NCBI GenBank assembly: GCA_034401795.1
Contig: CM067370.1
Location: forward strand, 102,676,028-102,740,027
Source of the DNA: Chaetoderma sp. LZ-2023a
Lineage: Eukaryota > Mollusca > Caudofoveata > Chaetodermatida > Chaetodermatidae
Length of the DNA stretch: 64,000 nucleotides
Direction of reading: 5' to 3'
Shown: positions 40,790-51,822 of the stretch, in pieces
How positions within the stretch are numbered: position 1 is the stretch's first letter
Layout: the number at the start of each line of letters is the position of its first letter
Position numbers and translations under genes: made by a program
Notes under the pieces: generated by a model
What the model saw: the letters and a program-made list of their open reading frames with translations, nothing else
The model's database searches: none
What the model was told of the DNA's origin: nothing

Positions 40790-42935
40790 CGATGGGCTCA
40801 CCCCTGGCACGAGCAGGGTAACGAATAGTTGGAACTTGAGTTGCAAAATAGTTTATTATTAAAGTTTTTATTAATTTAACTAATGTAACTAATGTTCAGA
40901 AGACACGAAGAAGCAACGGATGTTGCCGAGCACACGCGCACAAGCTGGATTGAATCCGTTGCGACACTGACGCTCCTGGGAGAGTATCCAGGTTATATTA
41001 ATTTCCCAGGAACCGTAGCTCAGGCAAGCAATTCGAATCGTGTTGAGAAGTGTGTGCATACTGTACATAGTTCGTGTGTGACAGCTTGACAAAACTCAGT
41101 GCGGCAAAAGGTGTGTGCACAAAGTAAAAATTCACGGAGATTTAGTTATATACAGATGGCTTTCCAGGTCAGTTCGCTTCAAATGAAGGGCATAGCAGAG
41201 AGCGTGTGTGATTCTGGATACTTTTTGATAGTTCTCTGCAGACAGGTTGATATCGGAGCAGGTGAAAAGTTTGGAGTGGTCCAAGATTAGTTGAGCCACG
41301 TTTTCTGGGTCAGCAATCGACCTATCATATGCTACTGGGTCGATCTCCTGGAGTACAACAGAGCGGATATCTTCTAGATACGGTTTTCTGGATTCCATCA
41401 GCATTGGACAAGTTACGAGGAAGTGAGTTCTGTCTTCTTTTGTTAGCCTACAAAGCTGGCATGTGTCAGGTGCAGCAAACTGATTAAGGCGACTACGATT
41501 AGCTTGTAGAATGTATGTATCAACCAGGAGTTTCGCTTTTATCGTGGCACGTCTTACATCTCTTGTTGTATTATCAGTAGAGCTCCAGACATGATGGACA
41601 CGGTTCACTGAGCAGTCGAGAACGTTAAGATACTTGAGGGTGGATTTTGTGCTGGCGTCATTCTTCCAGGCTTCATGAACAACTTTATTAACCTGTGTGT
41701 CTACTGCTGCTTTCCACTGAGGTTTTGAAGGGATGCTGTCAATCAGCTGGTAGATACTTGGAAGGTCATACTTAGAGAGTAGGTGTTGACATCTCATAAA
41801 CCAGCTGCTGCTTCTGGTACTCTTTACAGTTAACTGTCTCGCAGCTATTTGATACTCTAGCGTCTCTCGGTTTCTGAGTATGTTTCCTAAGAAGTTCAGT
41901 TTTCTGCAGTCTATCTCAGCTTCTATAGGTCTTATGCCCAGTAAGCAGTGTTGCTGTTGAGGATGTACACTTTGAAAGGGATTGGAGTTGCCGGAGAATT
42001 TTGCGTTGGAATTGCTCCATGAGATTAATCTCGGTTTGGTTCATTTCCAGAGTTTCTAGACCAAAGAGTAATCTTGGGTGACAGTAGATTTTCCATCGCA
42101 GCTAGTGCAGGAGACATTCCGCCATTGCCGTGCAGTCCAGCTCCCATCAAGGAGTACACCGTTCTCCGTGCCATTTGAATCCTCTTCTGCACATTTTCTT
42201 TGCCCCATAGGGAACGTTCTATACCCAGATGTGTTTCACACTTTTATTCAAGGATTGTTTTTCTCCTAGCTGTATTTTGGGCATTTCTTTTGGTCGTTTG
42301 TTAAGAAAGATAAGAGCACTCTTTGCTGGATTGATAGAGTACTGTTCCTGATTGGTGTAGTGGTGGACAACGTTGAGAATCTCTTGGAGATGATTAGTAT
42401 CGCGTGCGAGAATGGCAATGTCATCAGCGCAAGTTGGTGCTGAGCAATTAATGTGTCCAATTTTTTATCCGACTTGCATATCCTCAATCATATGTAGGTG
42501 ATTGTTGTTGAATAGTTTATAATGGATGGTGGAAAGGATTCCACCCTGGCGTACTCCCTGCTGGATCTGTAGAAGTGAGGAAATTCGGCCCTTAAGCTTG
42601 ACCACAGTTTCGGCATCAGTATAGAGGTCTTGTGGGGATGGTTCCCCAGAGTGATTGTTCGACTCCGCTGATGTATATCTTACGAAGGAGTGAAGCGTGC
42701 CAAACTACATCAAACGCCTTGCAAGCATCTAGCGTGACCATAGCCACTTGTTCATGGTTGTCCTTGGCCTCGTTCACAACCTCTGAAATGATCAACGCTG
42801 TGTTGTTGGAGGACGATCCCTCTGTGAATCCTCTCTGCCACATGGACTGAATGTTATCGTTTTATGTATTGGTGTAACTACTCTGTTTGCCCAATCGAGG
42901 ATAGCCGTAACCAGGGGAGGTAAATCTTGCATCAA
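40790..42935 (-). pseudogene. LINE family B, second copy (RT to C-terminus), decayed
   Basis: Minus strand. 42843-42616 carries RT motif A (TLDACKAFDVVWHASLL). Downstream pieces in other frames give QGVRQGGILST near 42550 and CADDIAIL near 42420, the active-site loop, then ARRTVYSLMGAGLHG near 42140. 41797-41132 is a clean 221-residue C-terminal frame with the Cys-x2-Cys-x8-His-x4-Cys knuckle (CQLCRLTKEDRTHFLVTC). The 3' end at about 40790 has the same CCTCGATGGGCTCACCCC word as the nested copy at 23.4 kb. Truncated at the 5' end near 42935 with no endonuclease. Confidence 0.87.
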
Positions 42936-43255
42936 AGTTCAAAGTTGCTTTATTTCATGGTTTTTTCTATACATGTAAATATAATCTAAACAGGCAGTCC
43001 ATCAAAGGCATGGCCTATTGAGTGATGGACTCCTTACACACATTACAAAACATTTATACATTAACATATATATGACACACAAGACAGTGGCACAGTGACA
43101 GAATGCTGAAAAGCTACCTTGATATTAAAACATATACAGGGACTTGACTACCTTTCTGGGATTATTAGCCAGTAAATTAACCTATTTGGGGATTTTATTA
43201 GCCATACAGATTTTCGGTTAGAAAGGATATGAGTCTCTCCTCAGACTTATAATGT
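42936..43255. other. Non-coding, possible further repeat fragment
   Basis: TTCAAAGTTGCTTTATTTC and a stretch rich in ACATTATACA-like text are seen, with no identifiable ends. Confidence 0.4.
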
Positions 43256-43336
43256 ACAATACATACATACATACATACATACATACATACATACATACAT
43301 ACATACATACATACACATACATACATACATACATAT
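43256..43336. repeat. (CATA)n microsatellite
   Basis: About 19 CATA units with one CACATA interruption, adjoining the SINE compound units. Confidence 0.95.
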
Positions 43337-43677
43337 GAATCGTCAGTGTGTCAGTATATCAGACATGTGAAAGCTGGTCGGCCAATCCTTGACTTCCAGT
43401 CTTGGTGCGGTGGTCCGGAAAGATGCCTGGTTGCTGATGCTATGCGGAGTTGCAGGATGACGGTTCGATCCCCCGACCGGGAGATGGTGATCAACAAATT
43501 AAACTAACGGGTGCAGCACTGTCGGCTAAGTTAGCACATGGAAATTGAAGCCGCACGTTGCCAGTGCGTCAATAAAATAAAAATACATATACTGCCAGAG
43601 CCGTGCTGGAGTCAGAGTACAATAGGCGTAAAAGCCTAGGATTGATTGTGACAGATGCATCCACAGATAGTCCCATA
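43335..43677 (+). repeat. SINE-containing compound unit, copy 3
   Basis: The tRNA-like head has a damaged box A (TGGTCCGGAAAG, near 43411; AGTG lost) and an intact box B GGTTCGATCCC (43462-43472). The tail ends AATAAAATAAAAATACATA. A 90-bp linker containing GCCGTGCTGGAGTCAGAG leads to the next unit. The period between units is 343 bp. Confidence 0.78.
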
Positions 43678-43930
43678 TGAATCGTCAGTGTGTCAGTATA
43701 TCAGACATGTGAAAGCTGGTCGGCCAATCCTTGACTTTGTCTTGGTGCGGTGGTCCAGTGGAAAGATGCCTGGTTGCTGATGCTATGCGGAGTTGCAGGA
43801 TGACGGTTCGATCCCCCGACCGGGAGATGGTGATCAACAAATTAAACTAACGGGTGCAGCACTGTCGGCTAAGTTAGCACATGGAAATTGAAGCCGCACG
43901 TTGCCAGTGCGTCAATAAAATAAAAATACA
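43678..43930 (+). repeat. SINE-containing compound unit, copy 4
   Basis: The most complete head: box A TGGTCCAGTGG at 43751-43761 and box B GGTTCGATCCC at 43805-43815. The 3' tail AATAAAATAAAAATACATAC grows into the tetranucleotide tract that follows. Confidence 0.82.
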
Positions 43931-44038
43931 TACATACAAACAGACACATACATACACACATACATACATACATACAAACAGACACATACATACACACATA
44001 CATACATACATACAAACAGACACATACATACACACATA
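43926..44038. repeat. (CATA)n-derived minisatellite
   Basis: ACATACAAACAGACACATAC plus ACACATACATACAT recurs three times with a period of about 40 bp. Confidence 0.9.
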
Positions 44039-44063
44039 CCAGGGTTTCAACAAACTTCTAAAT

Positions 44064-44270
44064 ACAGGAAGTCTGGGACTTTTTGGGTAATGCTATTGGG
44101 AGTCTAAGCTAGAAACATGAAGGTCTAAAATTGTTCAAATACATATAATTTGGTTAAAATCATTGTTTTTAGAGATATCAGGGCCAATAATAGGAAGTCC
44201 AGGACTATTTTGGTTTGTTTTGTGGAGTTCGGACATAAACTTTGATATATATGTCATATATACATGTATT
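44064..44270. repeat. Interspersed repeat of the 'GGAAGTCC' family
   Basis: ACAGGAAGTCTGGGACTTTT, GAAGGTCTAAAATTGTT, AAAATCATTG, TCAGGGCCAATAATAGGAAG and TCCAGGAC follow the order seen at 7541-7748. Confidence 0.65.
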
Positions 44271-44822
44271 TAATACACATGTCTTCCATTAAGCGGTGGG
44301 TGGGTAGGGCTGTCCCTTCTTTGATGTTTACATAGATATATGCCACTATGTGCACAAACATAAAACACACGACATTCAAACACATATTTATGGCATTAAT
44401 ATTTAAATACACTCATACATATTTACTGACTTAATTAAACATATATTATACATATGCTCCCTAATTACATCATTATCTCATTTTATTTAAATTTAGTTTG
44501 GAGTGGTTTATTATTATATAGGACTTTTGTATGCTACTGAGGGTGGGGTGGGGGGGGGTGCAGGAAGAGCTCATCACTGTAATAAAAAGTTGGGATAGTT
44601 AGAGTTGTTAAGAATCAATAGATGCGTTGAACCTATGTGGGCTATTTAGGTGTAGTAGTAGTGAAAGTAAACTGTGAAGTATATTTGTGTTTAGACTTAT
44701 TACTTCAATTATTAGGTTAGGTTAGTTTATCTATAGTGGTGGTGGTGGTGGTGGAATGTCTTAGGCTTGTATTATTATTAATTAGCAAAGAATCTGTGAC
44801 CATCAGGTATAAATATATTAAT
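44271..44822. other. Probable 3' untranslated region of LINE A copy 2 plus flank
   Basis: Contains a GGT trinucleotide run (about 44732-44755) and GGTTAG-like repeats. The 3' end of the LINE could not be fixed. Confidence 0.4.
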
Positions 44823-46600
44823 TTAGTATTTGTCGATCATAGATTCCCTGGCAATCTTCTTAAAGGATTTCAGGTTTAATATACTATCGCATATTTTTGT
44901 ACTGGTGCTGTTCCATAGTTTTGTGGCTGCTATTGTAATTCATCGTTTTCCTATTTCTGTTCGTGTAAATTGAGTGTGTAAATTGTGTTTTGTCCTAGTG
45001 TTGTGTTTGTGGATGTCGGTGCTTAGTGTGAAATTGGAGGCTATGGATTGTGGTAATGTATTGTGGTGAAACTCCTTTACAATGGTGTACATCTGTAGTT
45101 TGCCTATGTCCTTTAGTTTTAATAGCTTTTCTGACTTGAATATATTCTGGCCCTTTGCTGGTTTAGAAAAGAGTTTTAGTGCCTTTTTCTGTAGACTTTG
45201 TAGTTTTGTTAGGTTGCTTTTGTGTGTATTCGTCCAGATAGCGTTACAGTAGGTGAGATGCGGAAGAACAAGGGTGCAGTATAGCGTTCTAATTGTAGCT
45301 GGTGTCATGTAAGGTTTTAGTCTTTGTATGACACCTATGCCTCTTGCCACCTTTGCTGTTACCATCTCGATTTGTTTAGCCCAGGTCAAATGTTTATCCA
45401 AATATACTCCCAAGAATTTGGCAAATAGGGCCTCCTCAATTTCTTTTTAGTTTATGTAGATTTTTGGAATTTCATCTTTTTTTAGTTCGAGATTTGTAAA
45501 TAACATATTTGTTTTGTCAACATTCAACGATAATTTGTTTATTGAAAACCAGTCAGTAATTTCTTCCATTTCCTTATTTGTTTTTCTGTATAAGGTGTCT
45601 ATGTTGTCATCGCAGCAAAAAGCATTTGTGTCATCAGCGAACAGTATTAATGACATGTGCTTGCATATGTTAGGTAGATCATTCATGTAAAGAAGGAACA
45701 GCAATGGGCCAAGAATAGATCCCTGAGGAACACCACAAGTTAATTGCCTGTTTTCAGAGCATATCTCATTATATTGTACGCATTGTGTTCTTTTACTTAG
45801 GTAGTTCTGGAACCAGGTGAGTGCACTGCCGTTTATACCATAATAGGCAAGTTTTTCTAGTAAGATCTGGTGGTTGATAGTGTCGAAAGCTTTTGAAAGG
45901 TCCAAGAAGATGCCTATTATACTTTGGGTTTTTTCCAGTGATTCAATAATTTTTTCGTTCATTTCGGCTATTGCATGCATTGTTGAATGTTTCTCACGAA
46001 ATCCATATTGCGATTTGTATAAAATGGACTTTTTGTCCAGGTAATTTGTCAGTCGATTGTACATAAGGCGCTTTAGTAACTTGGAGAAAAGTGGAAGTAT
46101 GGAGACTGGTCTATAGTTTGAGAAGTTAGTAGAATCCTTGGCTTTATGTATTGGTGTAACACGTGCTATTTTTAGTTTTGATGGGAAAATGCCTTGTGCT
46201 AGGGATAAGTTGCAAATGTGACTAAAGGGGGATAGGGATATCCATAACACAGGTTTTATAAATGCGCCACTTAAAACCATCGATTCCGACACTTTTGGCT
46301 GGGTTGAGTTTGTTTAGAACATTAAAGATCTCTTCAGTGTTAGTAGGGTTAACGAAGAATGATGATTGATAGCTGCCTGTAAGGTAATCAGAAATTTCTG
46401 GTCCTATATTTACGAAATAATCATTGAATCCATTGGCGATTTCAAATTTATCGGTAATGACCTTATTCTTGTGAAGAAATTGTGTCTGTTGTGCCGTATT
46501 GGTCTTGTTTAAAAGTGATTTAATGGTTTTCCATGTCTCTTATGCCATTTTTAGACTGTTCAAATTTCTTGTGCATCTCATGGATAATTAGCGTACTGGC
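44823..46600 (-). pseudogene. LINE family A, copy 2, RT with two nonsense codons
   Basis: Minus strand, one long frame. Motifs in order: [95 protein letters not shown] and KFLGVYLDKHLTW. The C-terminal end reads IAATKLWNSTSTK and stops at 44823-44825. The frame is closed only by a TAA at about 45447-45449 (after KIYIN) and a TGA at 44940-44942 (after TEIGKR). The reading frame is identical on both sides of each, so these are point nonsense changes. The region upstream to about 46600 aligns with the endonuclease-RT linker of copy 1; the element is 5'-truncated there. Confidence 0.9.
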
Positions 46601-46745
46601 TAAACAACTGACACTTTGCCACAGTGTTTGGAGGAAATTAAAGTGCAATTAGTGTCCCGATGATCGCGCCAGTCATTGTAGTGCTAAATTGTCAAAAATT
46701 GTTTTCTTATGGGCAATTTCTATTTTTTAAAAACATTGAAGGGTT
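46600..46745. repeat. MITE-1, half copy
   Basis: GCGCCAGTCATTGTAGTGC, TAAATTGTCAAAAATTG and TTTCTTATGGGCAATTTC are a diverged right half, followed by TTGAAGGGTTA. Confidence 0.55.
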
Positions 46746-46800
46746 ATGCCAGGAGCGTGTTTGCAATCAACCAGCTACAACAAATTCTTGAAAAATATGT

Positions 46801-46893
46801 TAGTTGAATAAATGTTGAATGTAATTTCTCTGAAAGCTGTTGCTATTGCAACTTCGGCTTCCAGTCAAATTCCAGTTTCAAAATATTCAACAG
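46801..46893. repeat. HP1 hairpin repeat
   Basis: TAGTTGAATAAATGTTGAAT, AAGCTGTTGCTATTGCAAC, TTCCAGTCAAAT and GTTTCAAAATATTCAACAG. A second weaker copy lies at 46990-47075. Confidence 0.8.
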
Positions 46894-46989
46894 GCAGTAA
46901 ATATGCGTCAACATTTAAAAATTTGGGATCAATTGGTTAACCCTTTCAAGGACAGAAAAGCAGAAAGCTTAAAATTTACCCTGCATAGG

Positions 46990-47075
46990 CATATTGTGTG
47001 AAACTAATTAGTTTGGAAGCTACTGCAACATAATTCCAGGAAAATTTAATTCAGAATATTCAACACTGCATAGTT
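46990..47075. repeat. HP1 hairpin repeat, diverged
   Basis: GTGTGAAACTAATTAGTTTGG, CTACTGCAACATAATTCCAGG and AGAATATTCAACACTG. Confidence 0.55.
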
Positions 47076-47079
47076 ATTT

Positions 47080-47685
47080 TTAAATTGGAAGTAAACATTG
47101 TCAATGATTAATAATGCTGGATTTCAATAGTGTGAAAGCACTAAACTACTAATTATGTCTAGCGTACACTTGTCATTATTTACTAGCTGTCACCTACTAT
47201 CGTCTACGAAGTAAGCCGCTAAGCGATTGCCTATAATTGACCGACCGGGCAATCAGCGACATCGTTTCATTTTGTTTTGCAAATCCTGTTTTACAATTGA
47301 TGCAAGCAAATATGACGTTAATTGTCGAGTTTGATTCTGTTATATTAAAATTAAGTACCACGCCTTTTGTTTTGAAATGCATGACACATTATTTTAAAAT
47401 TATACAGGCCATATGTTCTAAACTTGTCTTCCAAATTTAAATGTGGAAGATATCCATCCTGTGCCGATGTTATGAAGCCATCTTTCAGTTAGCCCCTTTT
47501 CATGCGGATGCTTCTGTGGATCCGGTATCTGAAAATGTGAATTTCCGTGCCCTTTCCATGATCGTTTCTATTACTGCAAGCCCATGCTTGACATGCGGAC
47601 ATGATGCGATTTAACCATTTCATGCCAGCACTGGCCTCTGCAATCGTGAAGTTGAGGACGCATGTCAAAATTAGGCTATTTTGAG
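47080..47685. other. Non-coding, nothing recognised
   Basis: Short frames on both strands lack domain or splice support. Confidence 0.4.
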
Positions 47686-47815
47686 AATTTACAACGAACC
47701 AGCCATTCCAGTGGCCAATTTTCAAAAATAGTCTTCGCTTGGCCTACAAATGGCCATTCAATAAGGAAGTATTCAGATTTTCCTGACAGAATTTGGTCAT
47801 TAAAGGGTTAATTAA
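47686..47815. repeat. MITE-1, right half
   Basis: AACCAGCCATTCCAGTGG, CAATTTTCAAAAATAGTC, TTGGCCTACAAATGG and TTAAAGGGTTAA at the end (TTAA at 47809-47812). Confidence 0.75.
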
Positions 47816-48118
47816 TATTCAGCCGTCATAACGCGAAGTAAACAGGTAAATCTAAAAGCGCTGGCGATATTTTGCTGGTGTGTCGTTGACGCTCTCGTTG
47901 CGAGAAAATGGATGCGCCCAGGAGTCACGTTTTCGAGCGTTTTGGGCATATTCATTTTATTATTTCTCGGCAATGGAACAGTGTATTTTATATTTTTTTG
48001 CAGCAACTATTTCGGATTATAGTATATTTTTAGTTGACTTATTCCCGATTTTCACTGGAATTTCACTTTAATGATTAAACTGTTCGGTATATAATTTTTG
48101 CACTTTTATAAACAACGC

Positions 48119-48336
48119 TTAACTCTCATATCAGCCCAAAACAACTTCTGCAGTCGTCTTGAGAAATGTCCAAATGCAGAACAAGAGAAGACTATTTATT
48201 ACTGGAATGACTGGCTCGATTATTGAGCCAGTCATTCCAGTGATAAATTTTCAAAAACAGTCTTGGTCTGCAAATGGACATTTTCTATGTGAAAGTTGAA
48301 ATTTTCTTGAACAAATTTGAGTGTTAAAAGGGTTAA
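48119..48336. mobile_element. MITE-1, complete palindromic copy flanked by TTAA
   Basis: TTAA at 48119-48122 and 48333-48336. The left arm CTCATATCAGCCCAAAACA to ACTGGAATGACTGGCTCG faces the right arm GAGCCAGTCATTCCAGTG to TTAAAAGGG. The centre is almost loop-free (CTCGATTATTGAG). There is no coding capacity. TTAA duplication with CCCTTTAA-like ends suggests a piggyBac-type origin. Confidence 0.85.
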
Positions 48337-48339
48337 TTA

Positions 48340-49036
48340 ACCATTTGAACAGTGGAATCCCAATATCTGTAGATTAATAAATACTTCTACAGCCAGCTAG
48401 GCTCTACTACCTACCTACGTTTACTAAGTACTGGATAGTGCACTACTGCTGCAGAGCTACCACCACTACTGCTACTTCTGCTGATGTTACTGCTGTACAG
48501 TTATATAATTACACTGCTGTTGTTGTTGCTGCAGCTGTGGCTGCTGCTGGGGAGAATGGGTTAAATTGGAATATTTGAAGCAAAAAACGTGCCTATAATG
48601 TAATGCTGTAATACTTAGCAAGATATTCCATCATCAGTGTGACTGCCCAGATATCATATGTGCACGCGTTTGGGCCAACTTTGTGAATAAAACCTGAAGG
48701 CCAACTTTGTGAATAGAACCTGAACAAGAACAAGCATTAAGATGCCACTGTCGCCGTTGGCTCTCAAGGATTGTGCCAATGTCAACTCCCAATTAATGTT
48801 GTGCCAATATCATTCTGCTCATTGGTGTAACGTTGGCCAATGTTTGACAGCCACTATGGGGCCAGCATTGGTATCCAGCATTGGGCCAAGGTTATTCTAC
48901 TTGGTGGTATAACCCTTATAAGCTACACCACCAGACCCACCCGGTGGTGCCAGTTTCTAATTTGGAAGAATGACCAATCTTGTCTACATGTATAACTGAG
49001 AAAGTAGAATTATTGCACATGTCTTGAAAATGACTA
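48340..49036. other. Low-complexity GCT/ACT-rich patch and a TTGGCCAA-type repeat fragment
   Basis: Trinucleotide-rich CTGCTG/ACTACTG sequence at about 48450-48553. Degenerate TGGCCAA, TTGTGCCAAT and GGGCCAAGG words at 48660-48910 suggest an old repeat. No gene. Confidence 0.5.
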
Positions 49037-49220
49037 TTAACCCTTTAATGCTCAAGCCGGCCAAAAACAGTGTCTTCAGTGGTCATGAGAAATGTCTATT
49101 TACAGACTAAGAAAAGGGAATTTTTGAGAATTTGCTACTGAAATGACTGGCTCGGTAATCGTGCCAGTCACTCCAGTGGTAAATTTTCGAAATAGAACAA
49201 ATTTAACGGTTGAAGGGTTC
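49037..49220. mobile_element. MITE-1 copy with intact left TTAA
   Basis: TTAACCCTTTAATGCTCAAG starts at 49037. The centre is TGAAATGACTGGCTCGG facing GCCAGTCACTCCAGTGG. The right arm is shortened and ends in CGGTTGAAGGGTT. Confidence 0.85.
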
Positions 49221-49467
49221 AAGATCTATGCAAACCGATTTTTCCTAGTTCTTTCAGCAGTAAACATGGTTAATATTATCTTCTTGCAAGTAGACCTATG
49301 CCTGACAAACTGTACCACAATGGAGGAATTCTGCTTTAGCTAATAGCTATCATGCGCCTCATGCCCCGCCCATCTTTAGCTAGGCTCCACCTACACTTCG
49401 TCCATGTTGGGATCGATCGATCCCTGAACCCTCTGACTATCAATTTCCAAATAACTATATAGGTAAG

Positions 49468-49532
49468 CTGTTGAATATTTTGAAACTAATTTGACTGGGC
49501 ACTGTCTAATTAGTTTCAAAATATTTAACAGC
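49468..49532. repeat. HP1 hairpin repeat, compact
   Basis: GCTGTTGAATATTTTGAAAC and GTTTCAAAATATTTAACAGC with TAATTTGACTGGGC between. This is one of the cleanest stems. Confidence 0.9.
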
Positions 49533-49539
49533 ATGTTTA

Positions 49540-51388
49540 TAAATAGGAAAGGTCTAAATACAATTTGTACAATGTGGTGGACTATTAAGCGTTTAAGTAG
49601 GACTAAATGGAGTCATTCATAACGTAATTGATTATGACGGTGCTCTACTTGTCACATAGTTGATTATGGTGTCATAGAATTGACTGAGAAACAGGATTCC
49701 TCAATTATTCACAAGATGGTGCTGCATTGGCAAAGTTGACAATCTTGGTCAGATAATGTACATAATACATTTTTTCAACTACATGTAAGTGATGATGTAA
49801 CATCGTGTTCCAACTAACCCTGTTCTCCCCTACTGAGAGTAAAATACAGATAGACTAATATGTGACTTGTTCTGTATCAAGGTCAATAGAATCTCGGTAG
49901 CTGTGGGTTCGAGATTTTTACATATTTTCGGGATTTCTTCTGATTGCACCCAAGGTTGTGAAATCCTTGTGTCTGGTCATACCCTTTACTGTGTTAAAAT
50001 TGGAGGCAAATGGGACCCGTAGTTTCCAAGATATATATATTTCCGAGATAGTTCCAAGTCAAAATAGATTAAAAATATTCAACAGTATATTCATATTCAT
50101 ATATTCAGAATTTTATCCAATCTGGATCCAGGATGTTTTAACCGGATCATGACTTGCACGGCAAGTTCCTTCGTTGTTTTAAAATTTGAGTCAAATTCGA
50201 TAAATTTAATAGTACCGGTAGTCTTTTAGACATGTAGTTCACCCAGAATAAACTTTTGTGACTGCTTTTCAGTTTTGTAACTTGAGTCCATAATGAAGAA
50301 ATCTGAGACAACAAGGGCCACCCAGTGATCGAAATGTCCATTTTCCTTGTTGCCCAGAGCAACCTGATTTTCAGTAGGGCAACTAAGTTTTGGCTGTTAA
50401 TTATACACAGGGCAACCATGATAAATACTCAGACTAATAGTATACTGTGTTTTTGATACCTACTGACTAACTGTTTTTGGTTTAATTCAATTATCTATTT
50501 AATTATTAGAAAGAGTAACCAGTATGCTTACTGGCATTTCTAAGTAATTGTGGCCATTCTTCAGAATTTACTTGACAAAACAATAGTGATTATGATTTCC
50601 TTTGTTATTTAGCTTAACATATAAGGGCAACCTTAATATGTGGTGGGCAACCTGAAAATGTGTGAAATGGCATCATATGTTGCCCGCAGGGCAACTAGAT
50701 CTTTTCATTTATTTCTATTCCTGCCCCCATCCAAGTCAATGATCCGATTAGATCCCTACTGTAGATCTAGTTCTAAAAATTGACCACTGGAATGACTGGC
50801 TCAAAATTTAAAAGGTCTTCCTTTGGATTGAAAAGGCACATCCAATAAGCAAATATTTTGATAACCACAAATTTAGCCATCTCCTCTGCAACATAGATAG
50901 CAATGCGTACCATGATTCCTTGAAAAGGGTTTGTATGAAAATTGTTGCTACATTGTGCAGCAACAGCTTTCAGTCAAATATCTTTCAAAATTTTCATCAG
51001 TTCATATTCACCAATCACCAGACTTCCTGGAATGCAAAAAATAAAGTGTTGATGAGCTGATTATTGATTAATAGAAAATTGTTTTGCAAAATGTTTACTA
51101 GAAAACTCCAATGAAGATATACAATGAAATTTGTTTAATGTTTTACAGCCTCTTTTCACGATTATTAACCTTTTAATCATCACAGACCGAAGAAACTAAT
51201 TCTTTATAATGTAAGGTATTTTGAAATCTGTTTTCCTGATAGGCACATTCTAGTCAAATTAATTTCAAAACGTTCAATGGTTTCCATGTATAGTTATGTT
51301 TTTAAAGGGAGAGACTGGAATTTCGTGGGATAAATGATTAATATATATCATGTGAAAATATAACGGGATGGGTGTTTTCCATTTTCAG
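49540..51388. other. Upstream region of the ISYNA1 gene
   Basis: Contains GTTGCCC/GGGCAAC-rich repeat fragments at about 50349-50420 and 50620-50705 (related words recur at 54500-54545), a MITE-1 fragment at about 50780-50880 and a diverged HP1 at 51205-51282. A promoter or untranslated first exon must lie here or further upstream, but no convincing core element was found. Confidence 0.5.
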
Positions 51389-51419
51389 TGAAGTCCTGCT
51401 TATTTTATCACTGCACATC
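51389..51419 (+). other. Presumed 5' untranslated part of first coding exon
   Basis: A pyrimidine-rich acceptor TTTTCCATTTTCAG ends at 51388, 31 bases before the start codon. This implies an intron in the 5' untranslated region and an upstream non-coding exon. Inference from splice consensus only. Confidence 0.5.
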
Positions 51420-51822
51420 ATGGCCAGTCTCAAAGTTGTCAGTCCAAATGTCCGCTATACTACCGATTTCATTGAAGCCAAATATGACTACCAAACAACT
51501 GATGTGCAGATCCGGAATGGCGAATATCTTGTACGGCCAGAAACTACGCACTACACATTCCGAACGCAGAGGAGGGTTCCTAAGCTCGGCATTATGCTCG
51601 TAGGCTGGGGTGGCAATAATGGTACTACGGTAACTGCAAGTGTGATCGCGAACAGACTTAGTTTAACATGGCAGACGAAAGATGGACAAAAGAAGGCTAA
51701 TTACTTTGGTTCACTTACTCAGGCCAGTACTGTGCTGCTCGGCACGGGTGTAGAGGGTGATGTCTATGTGCCACTCAAAGACTTACTACCAATGGTCGAT
51801 CCAAATGATTTAGTTTTCGATG
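51420..51822 (+). CDS. ISYNA1: ISYNA1 coding exon 1 (residues 1-134 plus one base)
   Basis: Starts [17 protein letters not shown] and carries the Rossmann-fold GWGGNNGTT. The donor GTAAGT begins at 51823, after the first base of the Gly135 codon. Confidence 0.96.

Noticed and set aside
43751..43815. tRNA gene candidate (boxes A and B present)
   Set aside because: The box spacing, the absence of a foldable cloverleaf by eye, the repeated copies and the A/T-rich tail fit a tRNA-derived SINE instead.
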